DNA of 64,000 bases from NCBI GenBank assembly GCA_963820795.1, contig CAWGBJ010000018.1, positions 62,001-126,000 on the forward strand. The letters are read 5' to 3'. The position numbers and the translations under genes are program-made. A model generated the notes under the pieces. That model ran no database searches. It worked only from the letters and a program-made list of their open reading frames with translations, and was not told the origin of the DNA. This DNA is from Roseiarcus sp963820795. GTDB taxonomy: Bacteria; Pseudomonadota; Alphaproteobacteria; Rhizobiales; Beijerinckiaceae. Positions 43,993 to 54,811 of this stretch are shown here, piece by piece. Each line of letters begins with the position of its first letter. Position 1 is the first letter of the stretch.

Positions 43993-45166
43993 TGAAACGC
44001 CTTAGCGGTCCGATGGCCGCGAGGGCGGAGAGACCGGCGCCCCTAGCGAAGTCGACAGGCGCAAATCGCGTCAGCAAAGCCTGATTAAGTCCATCCACCA
44101 CGGCAGTACGGAAGAAGATGTCTGTTCTCCTGGCGCTTTGGTAATCGTGCAGGACTTCCTCGCCGCCGATATCCCGGCCTGCCGCTCGCGCCCTAGCCGC
44201 CAACGCGACCAGCTGGTCGACGTCCCGCAAGCCGAGATTGAGCCCTTGCGCGCCAATCGGCGGAAACGCGTGCGCGGCGTCGCCGACGAGCGCGAGCCGT
44301 TCGGATACGATCTCGGGGATGACTTGACGCACCATCGGAAAAAGGCCTCGCGTCCCGTCGAGCCGCACCGCGCCGAGCATCGATCGCGACTGCTGCTCGA
44401 TCTCGCGCTCGAGCGAAGCCTCATCCAGGTCCGAGCGGCGACGGGCCTCGTCGTCGCCCATCACCCAAACGAGGCTCGAGCGGTGCGGTTCAGCCTCCTT
44501 TGCCGGCAGAGGCGCCAAGGTGAAAGGTCCGGCGCGGGTATGGAATTCGGTAGAGGCGTAACGGTGCGGCAGCCGGTGCGCCAGAACCGCGGTCAGCGCG
44601 CTTTGCGGGTAGCGGTGGGAGCGAACCTGAAGTCCCGCCGCATGCCTTGCCGGCGAATTGCGGCCGTCCGCGCCGACGATGACCGAACCGGCGACCAGAC
44701 GGCCGTCGGCGAGGCTGGCAAACGCTTTTTCGCCAGAAAACCCGTAACCGGTCGCCTGGGCTCGCATCCGCTCAAGGCCCTGAGTTTGAGCCGCATGAGT
44801 TGCGAGCGCGTCGGCGGCCCGGTCGTTCTCGACGTTCCAGCCGAAGGCGTTGAGGCCGATTTCGGCGCATTGGAACTCGACCGGGCGGGCGGGGAACAGA
44901 GCCCCCGTATCGTCGATGATCCGCAGCGTGCGCAGTGGAGCTGCGTCGGGCTCGATCGAAGACCATAGCCCCAACGATTTGAGATACGCTGCCGAGCGAT
45001 CGAGCAACGCGACAGTCCGGCCGCCGGCGGTCCGTTCGTCGACGCCGCAGCAGACGACGTCGAAGCCGGCGCGGGCAAACGCGATCGCGGCTGCAAGACC
45101 GGCGAGACCGGCGCCGGCGATCAGAACGTCGCAGACCCGGTCGGGAGACTTCTCGAATATCTTCAT
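43955..45166 (-). CDS. UbiH/UbiF-family FAD-dependent hydroxylase
   Basis: A 403-residue flavoprotein monooxygenase probably acting in ubiquinone ring hydroxylation. The dinucleotide-binding motif VLIAGAGLAGLAAAIAFARA, the DG motif VIVGADGRNSPAR and the GD motif LALVGDAAHAFPPIGAQGLN are in order. The ATG at 45166 is chosen because homology starts seven residues later. It converges on ribE and is divergent from pcs. Which ring position it hydroxylates is not decided by sequence. Confidence 0.88.
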   Translation of the reverse strand: MKIFEKSPDRVCDVLIAGAGLAGLAAAIAFARAGFDVVCCGVDERTAGGRTVALLDRSAAYLKSLGLWSSIEPDAAPLRTLRIIDDTGALFPARPVEFQCAEIGLNAFGWNVENDRAADALATHAAQTQGLERMRAQATGYGFSGEKAFASLADGRLVAGSVIVGADGRNSPARHAAGLQVRSHRYPQSALTAVLAHRLPHRYASTEFHTRAGPFTLAPLPAKEAEPHRSSLVWVMGDDEARRRSDLDEASLEREIEQQSRSMLGAVRLDGTRGLFPMVRQVIPEIVSERLALVGDAAHAFPPIGAQGLNLGLRDVDQLVALAARARAAGRDIGGEEVLHDYQSARRTDIFFRTAVVDGLNQALLTRFAPVDFARGAGLSALAAIGPLRRFIMREGVAPHLTW

Positions 45167-45305
45167 CGCCGCATCCAAGGAAGGGAGGGCGGGCGCCGCC
45201 GGCGGGGAGACTGCGCCGCGCGAGTTTGATAAGGCGAAGACCGCAAAGGTCAAGCCGAACGTCGCCCAGCGGTCTTGACTCAAGGGAAAGGCGAGCAAGG
45301 CGCGG

Positions 45306-46025
45306 ATGCCGATCGAGAAGCGACCCGTTCCCACGGCCCGGGCGGCGGGGTTCTCCGTTCACCTCTTCACCGCCTCCGGCGGCGCGGTCGCCGTTCTTGC
45401 CCTCTACGCCGCAATCGAGCGGAATTTCCCCGTCTGCTTTGCCTGGCTCGGTCTGGCTCTGTTCATTGACGGCATTGACGGAACGCTGGCGCGGGCGGCG
45501 CGCGTCCATGTGACCGCGGCGACGATCGACGGCGAGGTCCTCGACCTGGTGATCGATTTCCTGACCTACGTTCTGGTCCCGGTCGTGGCGCTCTGGCGAT
45601 CCGATCTGATGCCGACGGAAGCCTCGTTCTGGATTGGCCTCGTGGTCACGATCGCGTCGGCGCTCTACTTCGCGGACACCCGAATGAAGACCGAGGATCT
45701 GTGGTTTCGAGGCTTTCCGGCGACGTGGAATGTCCTCGTCCTCTATCTCTTTGTTCTTCGTCCCCCCTGGATCGTGAGCGCCGCCGTCCTGCTGGCGGCG
45801 GCGGGGATGATGTTCGCCCCCGTCGTCTTCATTCATCCGCTGCGGGTCACCCGCTTGCGAAAGCTCACGATCGCGATGACGATCGCCTGGTTCGGCTTCG
45901 CCGCGGCCGCGATCGTCGAGAAGCTCTCGCCGCCGGGTTGGGTGACTGGCGGACTTGTCGCCACGGCGGTCTATTTCCTCGCCCTGCCGCTCCTGAGACA
46001 CTCGCCCTGGGCCGAGCCCGGATGA
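45306..46025 (+). CDS. pcs: Phosphatidylcholine synthase
   Basis: A 239-residue membrane enzyme of the CDP-alcohol phosphatidyltransferase family that condenses choline with CDP-diacylglycerol. The modified catalytic motif is seen as DGIDGTLARAARVHVTAATI followed by DGEVLDLVIDF. Several membrane helices follow (FWIGLVVTIASALYFADT, IVSAAVLLAAAGMMFAPVVF). This enzyme is typical of bacteria that interact with hosts and of many Rhizobiales. Confidence 0.92.
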   Translation: MPIEKRPVPTARAAGFSVHLFTASGGAVAVLALYAAIERNFPVCFAWLGLALFIDGIDGTLARAARVHVTAATIDGEVLDLVIDFLTYVLVPVVALWRSDLMPTEASFWIGLVVTIASALYFADTRMKTEDLWFRGFPATWNVLVLYLFVLRPPWIVSAAVLLAAAGMMFAPVVFIHPLRVTRLRKLTIAMTIAWFGFAAAAIVEKLSPPGWVTGGLVATAVYFLALPLLRHSPWAEPG

Positions 46026-46109
46026 GCCCGAAGCTTCAAAACCGCCTTGCCGCGCAGCGCCGATCCTTGCTATAGGCCGCACGTCGCGGCGCAAAAAAGT
46101 TTCGTCGCC

Positions 46110-46183
46110 GGCCTCGTGGCGGAGTGGCTACGCAGAGGACTGCAAATCCTTGCACCCCGGTTCGATTCCGGGCGAGGCCTCCA
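46110..46183 (+). tRNA. tRNA-Cys (GCA)
   Basis: A full cloverleaf of 74 bases. The acceptor stem GGCCTCG pairs with CGAGGCC, followed by the discriminator T expected for cysteine and an encoded CCA. The anticodon loop CTGCAAA places GCA at 46142-46144. The T arm is CCCGG-TTCGATT-CCGGG. Confidence 0.96.
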
Positions 46184-47431
46184 CCACCAACGCTCGAGTT
46201 CCTCGGGTTCACGAGCCGATGCGAAGGAAGCTGTTACCTCCTAAAAGGGGGCGTCTAACGACCGCCGCTGCGTCACTCGAACGCGCCGTCCTCGCGCAAG
46301 GACGCCACCCTCGAGCCATCCGGCAAGCGCGCCTCGACTCGAGCGACCGAGGGAGGCGGAGGGAAGGTCGGCGGCGGTGACTGCAAAGCCCAGCGCGGGA
46401 GGCCGCGAATGGGCGTCGCGGCGCGCCTCGGCCGGCGGGCTTGCGCCGTCAAGGCGCGGTTCGACTGAACTCTCACCATAAGCGACGTGCGTTCGCGGAA
46501 AACGAGATTGCGCCTGTTACTCCCTGCCAACAGGGCAAATTGCTTCCCGCCGCTCTCAGGCGATTGCACAAATCCCTTGCCTTTCATTTGGTTGAGCGGA
46601 TTTGCTCGTGTGGAATGGAAAGACGGAACAGGGAGACTATCCCGCCTGTTACGCCGATGAACAGGAGGGAGCGCAAAGCGAAAAACCCGACTTCATGGGT
46701 CCGCTGGAGAGCGCGACCGTCAAGAATATCCGAACGAAGCCGCCGGGCGCCGGTCCCGCCGCACGTTTTGCGTGAGGATAACGCCATATCAGCTTGATTT
46801 TACGGACGTAACTACGGTTTGTGTGAGAGCCGCCCCGCCGATTTTTGCCTATGCGGGCAAGACTAGGTGCTTCGCATCTCTGTGGCGAACGGGTCCGGCT
46901 TGATCCGTTGGCTCGGCCAAGAATCTCTGCTTTAGGCGAGCCATGGAGCGTATCAAAGAGTGCAGCGCATCGCCGATTCGGGGAGATCGCCGAGGCGATC
47001 CTGTTCCTGACCATCGCCCGATCATTTTATTTCACCGGCGCAGCGCTCGCCGGCGACGGCGGCCGCTCCTTCCACGGAACGGCGGGAGAGCAGTGGCCGG
47101 CTGGCGCCTGCCGTGCTCGGGCAGCGAATTGCGATCATCGCGCGCCTAGATGCGCCATCGAGCGTTTATTCGCGTCAAAGTGCCGGGCGCCGATCGTAAG
47201 CCGGCGCCCGGCGCCGTTCACCCGAAAGTTGATGAAGCAAGAGGGGGCGTGGTCGGCGCGAAGATGCGGAGGCCAAGGCTGGCGACGTCCGCATCCCACG
47301 GCGTGATCGCACTTTTGTCGGGCGCTGGCGTCGTCTTGACGGCGCAATCATCGATCCGTATCGACATCGGAGGACTTCGCTCCTTCGTCAAGCGAAGCGA
47401 GAGGCGGCAACGTCGGCAGGGGGCAAGACCG
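46184..47431. other. Gene-poor stretch between tRNA-Cys and pcm
   Basis: About 1.25 kb. The only recognisable coding trace is a short-chain dehydrogenase fragment at 46974-47069. Other open frames on both strands lack motifs or ribosome-binding sites. Confidence 0.45.
46974..47069 (+). pseudogene. Short-chain dehydrogenase C-terminal remnant
   Basis: The frame reads RFGEIAEAILFLTIARSFYF and then TGAALAGDGGRS. This is the conserved end of SDR enzymes (G.PEEIAEAVLFLAS...YVTGAAL.VDGG). The catalytic Tyr-Lys and the cofactor-binding part are absent, so it is a fragment of about 32 codons. Confidence 0.55.
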
Positions 47432-48103
47432 ATGGCGGAAAAATTGTCGTCCGAGACGCAAGCGGAACGGCGTCTGGCCATGGTGAACGGCCAGCTTCGC
47501 ACCGGCGACGTCAACGACAAGGAGCTGCTGGCGGCCTTTTTGGAAATTCCACGGGAGCGGTTTGTCGCGCCTGCATTTGCCGCTCTCGCTTATCTCGATC
47601 GCGATCTGCCGGCCCGCGGCGCCAAGACGCGGCGGCTTCTGCCGCCGTTGACCCTAGCGCGGATGCTGCAAGCGGCGGAGGTGAAGGCGGGCGATCGCGC
47701 TCTCGATGTCGGCGGCGGATCGGGCTACGGCGCGGTCATTCTCGGCTTCCTGGGAGCCAGGGTCGTGGCGCTCGAGTCCGACCCCGGCGCCGTCGCGGCC
47801 GCCCGAGAGGAGTTGGCCGGCCGCGAGATTGTCACGGTGGTGGAGGGCCCCCTCGACATCGGCGCTGCGGACCGCGGTCCGTTCGACGTGATCGTCGTCG
47901 AAGGCGCGTTTCGGGTTCGGCCCGACAGCCTGCTCGGGCTTCTCGCGGACGGAGGGCGTCTCGTGGGCATCGACGCGATAATTGGGTCCCCACAAGCGGC
48001 GCTGTACGAAAGAAGGGGAAAAGCGACCAGCCGACGCGCCCTGTTCGAAACGAGCGCGGAAACGCTGGACGGCTTCCAGTCCCGCGCGAGCTTCGCCTTT
48101 TAG
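47432..48103 (+). CDS. Protein-L-isoaspartate O-methyltransferase family protein
   Basis: A 223-residue protein of the PCMT family. MVNGQLRTGDVNDKELLAAF and EIPRERFVAP are the typical opening. Motif I is ALDVGGGSGYGAVILGFLGA. The post-motif segment GPFDVIVVEGAFRVRP differs from classical Pcm. In Rhizobiales this form regularly sits directly upstream of tolC, as here, and its role is not settled; it may repair isoaspartyl residues. The ATG at 47432 is the family start. Confidence 0.85.
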   Translation: MAEKLSSETQAERRLAMVNGQLRTGDVNDKELLAAFLEIPRERFVAPAFAALAYLDRDLPARGAKTRRLLPPLTLARMLQAAEVKAGDRALDVGGGSGYGAVILGFLGARVVALESDPGAVAAAREELAGREIVTVVEGPLDIGAADRGPFDVIVVEGAFRVRPDSLLGLLADGGRLVGIDAIIGSPQAALYERRGKATSRRALFETSAETLDGFQSRASFAF

Positions 48104-48386
48104 CGTCCGCAATCGGGCAAATTTACACTTTGCAAGAGGGTCAAGTGTCGCCTGTTTGCGACGCTGGACGGAAAAATTGGGCCTTTCGGCGCCGCTTTCG
48201 CGAAGCTTCGGTGGCGTCGAAGAATTGACGGTCTATGATGCCGCGCTACTCGGAGAGGAGCGGTCCGTACCGCAGTTATCTTTTGTGGCGCGATTTTGTC
48301 GAGGCATCGCGGGGGCTTATGCGTTTGTTGGCTGGCGGGCGATCGGGGCAGGGCGAGGACTTTGGCTTCTCGTCGGCGAGGCGGCG

Positions 48387-49835
48387 ATGAATTCGGCGAC
48401 AGGCGCAGCCAAACGGCGTTTGAACGTCCGGCGCCGCGCAAGAGCCGGGCGCCTTATTCGGGCGCTGCTTCTGACGACCGCGGCATTGGCGACGGTTGGC
48501 GCCGGTCGCGCGGAAACCGTGGGCGGCGCCCTGGTCAAGGCCTACCTCAACAATCCTGACATCAATACGCAGCGCGCCGCGGTCCGCGTCGCGGACGAGA
48601 ATGTCCCAAAGCAGAATGCCGGCTATCTCCCGACCGTCAGCGCGGAGGGGGATTTTGCGCTCTCCCGCGTGGGCGCAAACGTCATTGGCGCCAACAACCA
48701 GGGGTCATCCAACAACTTCTATTACAGCAGTAAGCCGCGCGGGGTGGGAATCACCGCGAATGAGACCGTCTTCAACGGCAACCGGACGACCAATGCAATC
48801 CGGCAGGCCGAGTCGCAGGTGCTCGGCTCGCGGGCGCAGCTGCGCAATACAGAGCAGAACACCCTGCTCGCGGGAGTGACGGCCTACATGGACGTCTTGC
48901 GCGATACGGCGATTCTCGAGCTGGACCGGAACAACGTCCAAGTCTTGCAGGAGCAGCTGCGGGAGACCCGCGACCGCTTCACGGTCGGCGAAGTCACCCG
49001 GACTGACGTCGCGCAGGCGGAAGCGAGCCTCTCCAGTTCGCAGGCGACGGCCCTTAGCGCAGAATCTACGCTGGAGGCGTCGATCGCCCGGTATCACGAG
49101 GTTATCGGCGACGAGCCGACCAGCCTTGCGCCGGTCAAGCCGATCACCAAGCCGCTGCCGAAGACTCTGCCTGAGGCCATATCGATCTCGCAAGTCGAAC
49201 ATCCAGCGATCGTCGGGTCGCTGCACGGCGTCGATGCGGCGCTGCTTCAGGTGAAGATCGCGGAAGGCGCCCTCTATCCGACGGTTGGCATTAGCGCCTC
49301 CTTGTCGGACCGGTTTGACCTCGACAACACGCCGGGTTTGCACGCGTTGGTCGGCACCCTGATGGGACAAGTCAACGTCCCGATCTATCAGGGCGGCGCG
49401 GAATATGCGACGACCCGCCAAGCCAAGGAAAGCCTGTCGCAGCAAGAACTGCAGACCGATTCGGAACGGAACCAAGTCCGCGCCGCCGTTGTCGCCGCCT
49501 GGGGCAACAATCAAGCCTCGGTCGGCGTTGTCCGCGCCGCACGGGCCGCCGTTTCGGCGAACGAAGTCGCGCTCGCGGGCGTACGCGAGGAGGCCAAGGT
49601 CGGCCAGCGGACCACACTCGACGTCCTGAACGCTCAGCAGGCGCTCCTCAATGCGCGCGTCCAACTCGTTTCGGCCGAACACGATGAGGTCGTCTACTCC
49701 TACTCGCTTCTGTCGGCGGTCGGGCGTCTGAACGTGCCGACCCTCGGATTGGCGGTCGAGGAATACGATCCGCGCGTGCATTTTGACCAGGTCAAGAGCA
49801 AATGGATTGGGCTGCGAACGCCTGACGGCAAGTAG
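48387..49835 (+). CDS. tolC: TolC-family outer-membrane efflux protein
   Basis: A 482-residue TolC-type channel. After a basic N-terminus a signal peptide is seen (RALLLTTAALATVGAGRAET). Two outer-membrane efflux repeats follow, marked by ALVKAYLNNPDINTQRAAVR, NTEQNTLLAGVTAYMDVLRD, LRETRDRFTVGEVTRTDVAQ, and in the second half EEAKVGQRTTLDVLNAQQAL. It works with inner-membrane export machines across the periplasm. The start at 48387 is chosen for the signal peptide. Confidence 0.93.
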   Translation: MNSATGAAKRRLNVRRRARAGRLIRALLLTTAALATVGAGRAETVGGALVKAYLNNPDINTQRAAVRVADENVPKQNAGYLPTVSAEGDFALSRVGANVIGANNQGSSNNFYYSSKPRGVGITANETVFNGNRTTNAIRQAESQVLGSRAQLRNTEQNTLLAGVTAYMDVLRDTAILELDRNNVQVLQEQLRETRDRFTVGEVTRTDVAQAEASLSSSQATALSAESTLEASIARYHEVIGDEPTSLAPVKPITKPLPKTLPEAISISQVEHPAIVGSLHGVDAALLQVKIAEGALYPTVGISASLSDRFDLDNTPGLHALVGTLMGQVNVPIYQGGAEYATTRQAKESLSQQELQTDSERNQVRAAVVAAWGNNQASVGVVRAARAAVSANEVALAGVREEAKVGQRTTLDVLNAQQALLNARVQLVSAEHDEVVYSYSLLSAVGRLNVPTLGLAVEEYDPRVHFDQVKSKWIGLRTPDGK

Positions 49836-49842
49836 GGCGAGA

Positions 49843-49873
49843 ACCCCGGATCGAACCCCGGATAACCCCGGAG
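49843..49873. repeat. Short triple repeat AACCCCGGA after tolC
   Basis: AACCCCGGA occurs at 49843, 49855 and 49865, within 31 bases downstream of the tolC stop. It has no hairpin of note; its role is unknown. Confidence 0.5.
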
Positions 49874-50025
49874 CGCAAGCTTGCTCGTGCGAGGCCTGTG
49901 CGATTAACATCGGCTTAACTCGAAGCCTGATTCGAATCGCTGGGTTTGCTGCGCGGGCTTTCTGTTCGCGCGACCCGGCGTCACAGGGGCCATGAATTGG
50001 CTTCCGCGGAAGCCGGAGCGGCAGA

Positions 50026-50604
50026 ATGAGCGCAGTCATTTCGAATTCCGAGGACCGTGAAATCGGAGCCCTGCGCCGCGCCCAACGCGCCTATGAACCC
50101 TCGATGGAAGAAATCCTCGCCTCAATCCGCAACATAATCGCCGAGGAGCGCGATCCGGCGAGGTCCGCCGACCCGAAGGCGACGCCGCCAAGGCCCGCTA
50201 CCGCTTCGCCCCTTCCGCAGATCGTCCACTCGCGGCACGCTCCGGCTACGCAACCGGCAGCGTCAGGGTTGCCGCAAAAGTCGGAATCCGCTCGGGCGCC
50301 GGAGGCGGAGGCGCTGCAGATTCTCGCGCTGCTACAGCCGGGACCGACCGAGCCGGCGTCGTTGGAGGAGCAGCGGACGGCGAAGGACGAGCCGTTGCTG
50401 TCGGCCGAGACCGCCGCCGCCGTGACTACGGCGTTTGCGCTGTTATCAGCCAATCTGGCGGCGCGCAGCGCAGAGATCGCTGACGGAGTGGTTCGCGAGA
50501 CGTTGCGTCCGCTGCTGAAGACTTGGCTCGACGATAACCTGCCGGCGATCGTCGAGCGGCTCGTAGGCGCGGAAATCGAACGGCTGGCCCGCGAGGGGCG
50601 CTAG
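50026..50604 (+). CDS. PopZ-like (DUF2497) polar organising protein
   Basis: A 192-residue protein with the DUF2497/PopZ layout: a short N-terminal helix PSMEEILASIRNIIAEE, a long Pro/Ala-rich acidic linker, and a C-terminal helical block (VVRETLRPLLKTWLDDNLPA, IVERLVGAEIERLAR). PopZ forms a polar matrix that anchors chromosome origins in Alphaproteobacteria. Its place between tolC and valS is conserved in the group. Confidence 0.88.
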   Translation: MSAVISNSEDREIGALRRAQRAYEPSMEEILASIRNIIAEERDPARSADPKATPPRPATASPLPQIVHSRHAPATQPAASGLPQKSESARAPEAEALQILALLQPGPTEPASLEEQRTAKDEPLLSAETAAAVTTAFALLSANLAARSAEIADGVVRETLRPLLKTWLDDNLPAIVERLVGAEIERLAREGR

Positions 50605-50773
50605 GCCAGGCAACGTCAATTCCAAAGCTGGCGCGTTGACTTGCGCTGACGCGATGGGCTTAAAGCCTGTCGCGCGGTTTTCGGTTGTCGGCTTCGCGAT
50701 CCAGGCGCTGCCGGGAAGGCCCTCGCCCAGTTGCAAAGATCGCCCTCGCCGGCGCAAGCGTCATTGGTCTTCC

Positions 50774-53651
50774 ATGATGGACAAATCGTTTGACTTCGCC
50801 GCGATCGAGCGGCGCATTTGGGCCCTCTGGGAGGAGACCGGAGCGTTTCGCGCTGGGCGCCCGGATCGCGCCGGGGCGCCTCCCTTCTGCGTCGTCATCC
50901 CGCCGCCGAACGTCACCGGCAATCTCCACATGGGCCACGCCCTCAACAATACCCTACAGGACATCCTGTGCCGCTACGAGCGCATGAATGGTCGCGACGT
51001 TCTCTGGCAACCGGGCACCGACCACGCCGGAATCGCGACGCAGATGGTGGTCGAGCGAAAGCTCATGGAGGCGCAGGAGCCGGGCCGCCGAGACATGGGA
51101 CGGGAGGCATTTCTCGCACGCGTCTGGGCCTGGAAGGCGGAATCGGGCGGGGCGATCGTTGAGCAACTCAAGCGGCTCGGCGCCTCGTGCGACTGGAGCC
51201 GAGAGCGTTTCACGCTGGACGAAGGGCTGTCCCGCGCGGTCGTCAAGGTGTTCGTGCAACTTTACCGCGAGGGCCTTGTCTACAAGGACAAGCGGCTGGT
51301 CAATTGGGATCCGAAATTGCAGACCGCGATCTCGGATCTCGAAGTCGTCCAGGTCGAATGCAAGGGCTCGTTCAAGTGGTCGCGCGGCGATATGGCGCCG
51401 CTTGACGCTGCGGCGCTGGCGAAAATCCTGGCCCGGAACCCGAACGGGCATCTCTATTACTTTGACTATCCTGTCGTGGACTCCGGGGGTGAGGAGACCG
51501 ACGAACGCATCACCGTCGCCACCACTCGGCCCGAGACGATGCTCGGCGACAGCGCGGTCGCCGTCCACCCGGACGACGTGCGTTATAAGCATCTCATCGG
51601 GCGGCAGGTCCGCTTGCCGCTAGTTGGGCGCCTGATGACAATTGTCGGCGACGATTATTCCGATCCCGAAAAGGGCACCGGGGCCGTCAAGATCACGCCG
51701 GCGCACGATTTCAACGATTTCGAAGTCGGCAAGCGGCATGAGGCCGAGGGCGCTCGCCCGATCAATATCCTGGACTCGGAAGCGAGGGTCTCGCTGAAGG
51801 ACAACGTCGAGTTCTTTCTCGGCGTCGAGAGCGATCAGGACCATGCGCGGCTCATGGCCGCCCTCGATGGCCAGGACCGCTTCGTAGCGCGGCGGCGGAT
51901 CGTTGAGATGATGGCGCTTGCCGGGCTTTTGGCGAGAATCGAGCCGCATGCGCACATGGTTCCGCACGGGGACCGTTCGAATGCCGTCATTGAGCCGTGG
52001 CTGACCGATCAATGGTACGTCGACGCCAAAACGCTAGCTCAGCCGGCGCTCGCGGCGGTTCGCGAGGGCAAAACCCAGTTCGTGCCGAAGAACTGGGAAA
52101 AGACCTACTATGAATGGCTCGAAAACATCCAGCCGTGGTGTGTGTCGCGCCAGCTGTGGTGGGGTCATCAAATTCCGGCCTGGTATTCGCCCTGGGGCGA
52201 GATCTATGTCGAGGAGACCGAGGAGGCCGCATTCGCCGCGGCGCTGGCGGACGGAGTTGAGCGCCGCGCCATGACCGAGGAGGAGGCGAACGTTCTGGCC
52301 GGCGATCCCGGCCGCCTCGCCGCGACATTCACCCGCGACGAGGACGTGCTCGACACCTGGTTTTCCTCGGCGCTCTGGCCATTCTCGACGCTGGGATGGC
52401 CAGACAATACGCCGGAGCTCAAGCGCTATTATCCAACCGATGTCCTGGTGACCGGCTTCGACATCATTTTCTTCTGGGTCGCCCGGATGATGATGATGGG
52501 CCTGCATTTCCAGAATGAGATACCCTTTCGCGACGTCTACATCCACGCCCTTGTCCGCGACGAGCGGGGGGCGAAGATGTCGAAGTCAAAAGGCAACGTT
52601 ATCGATCCCCTCGATCTCATCGATCGGTTTGGCGCTGACGCGCTTCGGTTCACCCTCGCGGCGATGGCGGCGCAGGGGCGCGACATCAAGCTGTCGGAAG
52701 CCCGGGTCGAGGGCTATCGAAACTTCGCGACCAAGCTTTGGAACGCTTCCCGCTTCGCCGAAATGAACGGTTGCGCGCGAGCGGCCGGATTCGATCCGGC
52801 TCAAGCCCGCGAGCCGCTCAATCGCTGGATTCTAGGCGAAGCGGCGAAGGCCGCCGCCGAGACGGCGGGCGCGATTGAATCCTACCGCTTCAACGACGCC
52901 GCCAGCGCGGTCTATCGCTTTGTCTGGAGCGTCTTTTGCGACTGGCATCTGGAACTCGCCAAACCCGTCCTGCAGGGCTAGCGCCGAGCCGACCGCGAAA
53001 GCCGAGACGAAGGCGACCATTGCGCATGTCCTCGACGCGATCTACGCCATGCTCCATCCGTTCATGCCGTTCCTCACCGAGGAACTCTGGGCCATCAAGG
53101 GCGCGGAGGGACCGCCGCGCGCCGGGCCTCTCGCCCTTGGCCCCTGGCCGCGCGAAGGCGCCGAGGTCGACGCGGAGGTCGAGTCCGAACTCGGCTGGAT
53201 TGTCGAACTCATTGGCGAAATCCGTTCGGTGAAATCGGAAATGGGCGTGCCGCCTTCGACGCCGATGCCGCTCGTTCTGGTGGGACCGAGCGAGCGGGCC
53301 GTCAGGAGCGCCAGCGCCTGGAGCGAAGCCATCAAGCGCCTGGCGCGGGTGGAAACCATCGAATTGGCCGCGGCCGCGCCGACCGGGTCGCTGCAACTCG
53401 TGGTGCGCGGCGAAGTCGTCGCGTTGCCGCTCGCCGGCATCGTCGACGTCAATGCGGAGCGCGCGCGTCTCGGCAAGGAGATCGACAGGATCGGGCTCGA
53501 ACTCGGCAAGGTCCAGGCAAAGCTCGACAACAATGATTTCCTGGCCCGGGCCCCCGATGAGGTGATCGCGGAGCATGAGGAGCGTCGTGAGGCGTTTCGG
53601 CGGCAACTTGTTAAGCTTGTCAGCGCGATGGAGCGCCTGGAGCGGGTCTAA
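50774..53651 (+). CDS. valS: Valyl-tRNA synthetase, one frameshift
   Basis: A class I synthetase of about 958 residues. PPPNVTGNLHMGHAL carries the HIGH motif and KMSKSKGN the KMSKS loop; the editing domain (TTRPETMLGDSAVAVHPDD) is complete. The main frame ends ELAKPVLQG-stop at 52981. The remaining anticodon-binding and coiled-coil part (AETKATIAHVLDAIYAMLHP onward, to 53651) is in another frame. Two bases seem to be missing near 52975 (GGC-GCTAGC expected). As valS is essential, a sequence error is the most likely cause. Confidence 0.93.
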
Positions 53652-53842
53652 ATCGATCGGCTGCGGCTCAGAAATGTTGCTTCCGCGCAACACGTGCAAG
53701 GCAACGCGTTTGAACCGGGATTCGGGCGGGAACACGCCGCGATTGCGCCATAAACGACTCGCAGCTTCGCGTCGGTTGATGCGCGTGACGTGAGCGCCTC
53801 CATGGGGGGGCCGCGGTACGGGCCGTTGGCGGGTCGGAATTA

Positions 53843-54811
53843 ATGCGCGTTGACGCGTGTGAGCTACGGGTCGGAAATGCGGGAGGCGCAAGTCGTCGGA
53901 GCGTTGCTCTCGCAGCATTCAGCTTCCTGACCTGCGCCTCGCTTCCGGGCTTCGCGTTCGACGGCTCGTCTTCAAATGCGCCGGCGAAGATTTCCCCCAA
54001 AGGCTTTTCCAGCGCCGAACAGGCGTTGCGCGCCGGAATCGACGACCTCAATGCCGGGAACGCCGCTTCGTCGGTGGCGGCCTTGACCTACGCCGCCGAG
54101 GGCGGGCAGCCGATCGCACGCTGGAAGCTCGGCGAAATGTATGCCGACGGCGTCGGCGTCGCCCGCGACGATCTCAAAGCTTATCATTACTTCGATCAGC
54201 TTGTCGACGACTACGATGAGGACGCGCCGGATCAGCGCAATCGCGGCGCAATCTCGAACGCCTTCGTTGCGGTCGGCGTCTATTGCCTCAACGGGATTCC
54301 GAACAGCGAGGTCCGTCCGGATGCAGCAAGGGCGCGCGAGCTGTTCCTGTATGCGGCGACGACCTTTGGCAATCCCGACGCGCAGTACAATCTGGCGCAC
54401 ATGTATCTGGTGGGCGCCGGCGGCCTTGCCAAAGACAACATCAGCGCCCTGCGCTGGCTCGGGTTGGCGGCGAACAAGGGTCATCGCCCATCGCAGGCGC
54501 TCTTCGGCCATATGTTGTTTGTCGGAGATGGGATTCCGCCGCAGCGCGCTCGCGGACTGATGTGGCTTCAGATCGCCAGAAAAGGGTCCGAGGGCGCTGC
54601 CAAGGATGAGTGGATCCGCCAGCTCTATGAGCGCGACTCCGGCGCGGCGACCGACGACGACCGGCAGGCGGCCGCGGCGATGCTGGACGTGCAAGCGAAG
54701 GGACCGCCGCTGCCGTCATTTGTTTCGCGCAGCTTGGTTAAGGGGATCCAAGTTCCGCGGCTGCTCAATATCCCGATGTTGGCCGCGTCGCCGGCGCAGC
54801 CGGCGGAATAG
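53843..54811 (+). CDS. ExoR-like Sel1-repeat periplasmic protein
   Basis: A 322-residue protein with an N-terminal signal (RSVALAAFSFLTCASLPGFA, then FDG) and Sel1-like repeats: AALTYAAEGGQPIARWKLGE, YAATTFGNPDAQYNLAHMYL and WLGLAANKGHRPSQALFGHM. The layout and YAAEGGQPIARWKLGEMYAD resemble ExoR of Sinorhizobium, a periplasmic inhibitor of the ExoS/ChvI system controlling exopolysaccharide. Orthology is inferred. Start codon at 53843 is uncertain. Confidence 0.78.
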   Translation: MRVDACELRVGNAGGASRRSVALAAFSFLTCASLPGFAFDGSSSNAPAKISPKGFSSAEQALRAGIDDLNAGNAASSVAALTYAAEGGQPIARWKLGEMYADGVGVARDDLKAYHYFDQLVDDYDEDAPDQRNRGAISNAFVAVGVYCLNGIPNSEVRPDAARARELFLYAATTFGNPDAQYNLAHMYLVGAGGLAKDNISALRWLGLAANKGHRPSQALFGHMLFVGDGIPPQRARGLMWLQIARKGSEGAAKDEWIRQLYERDSGAATDDDRQAAAAMLDVQAKGPPLPSFVSRSLVKGIQVPRLLNIPMLAASPAQPAE

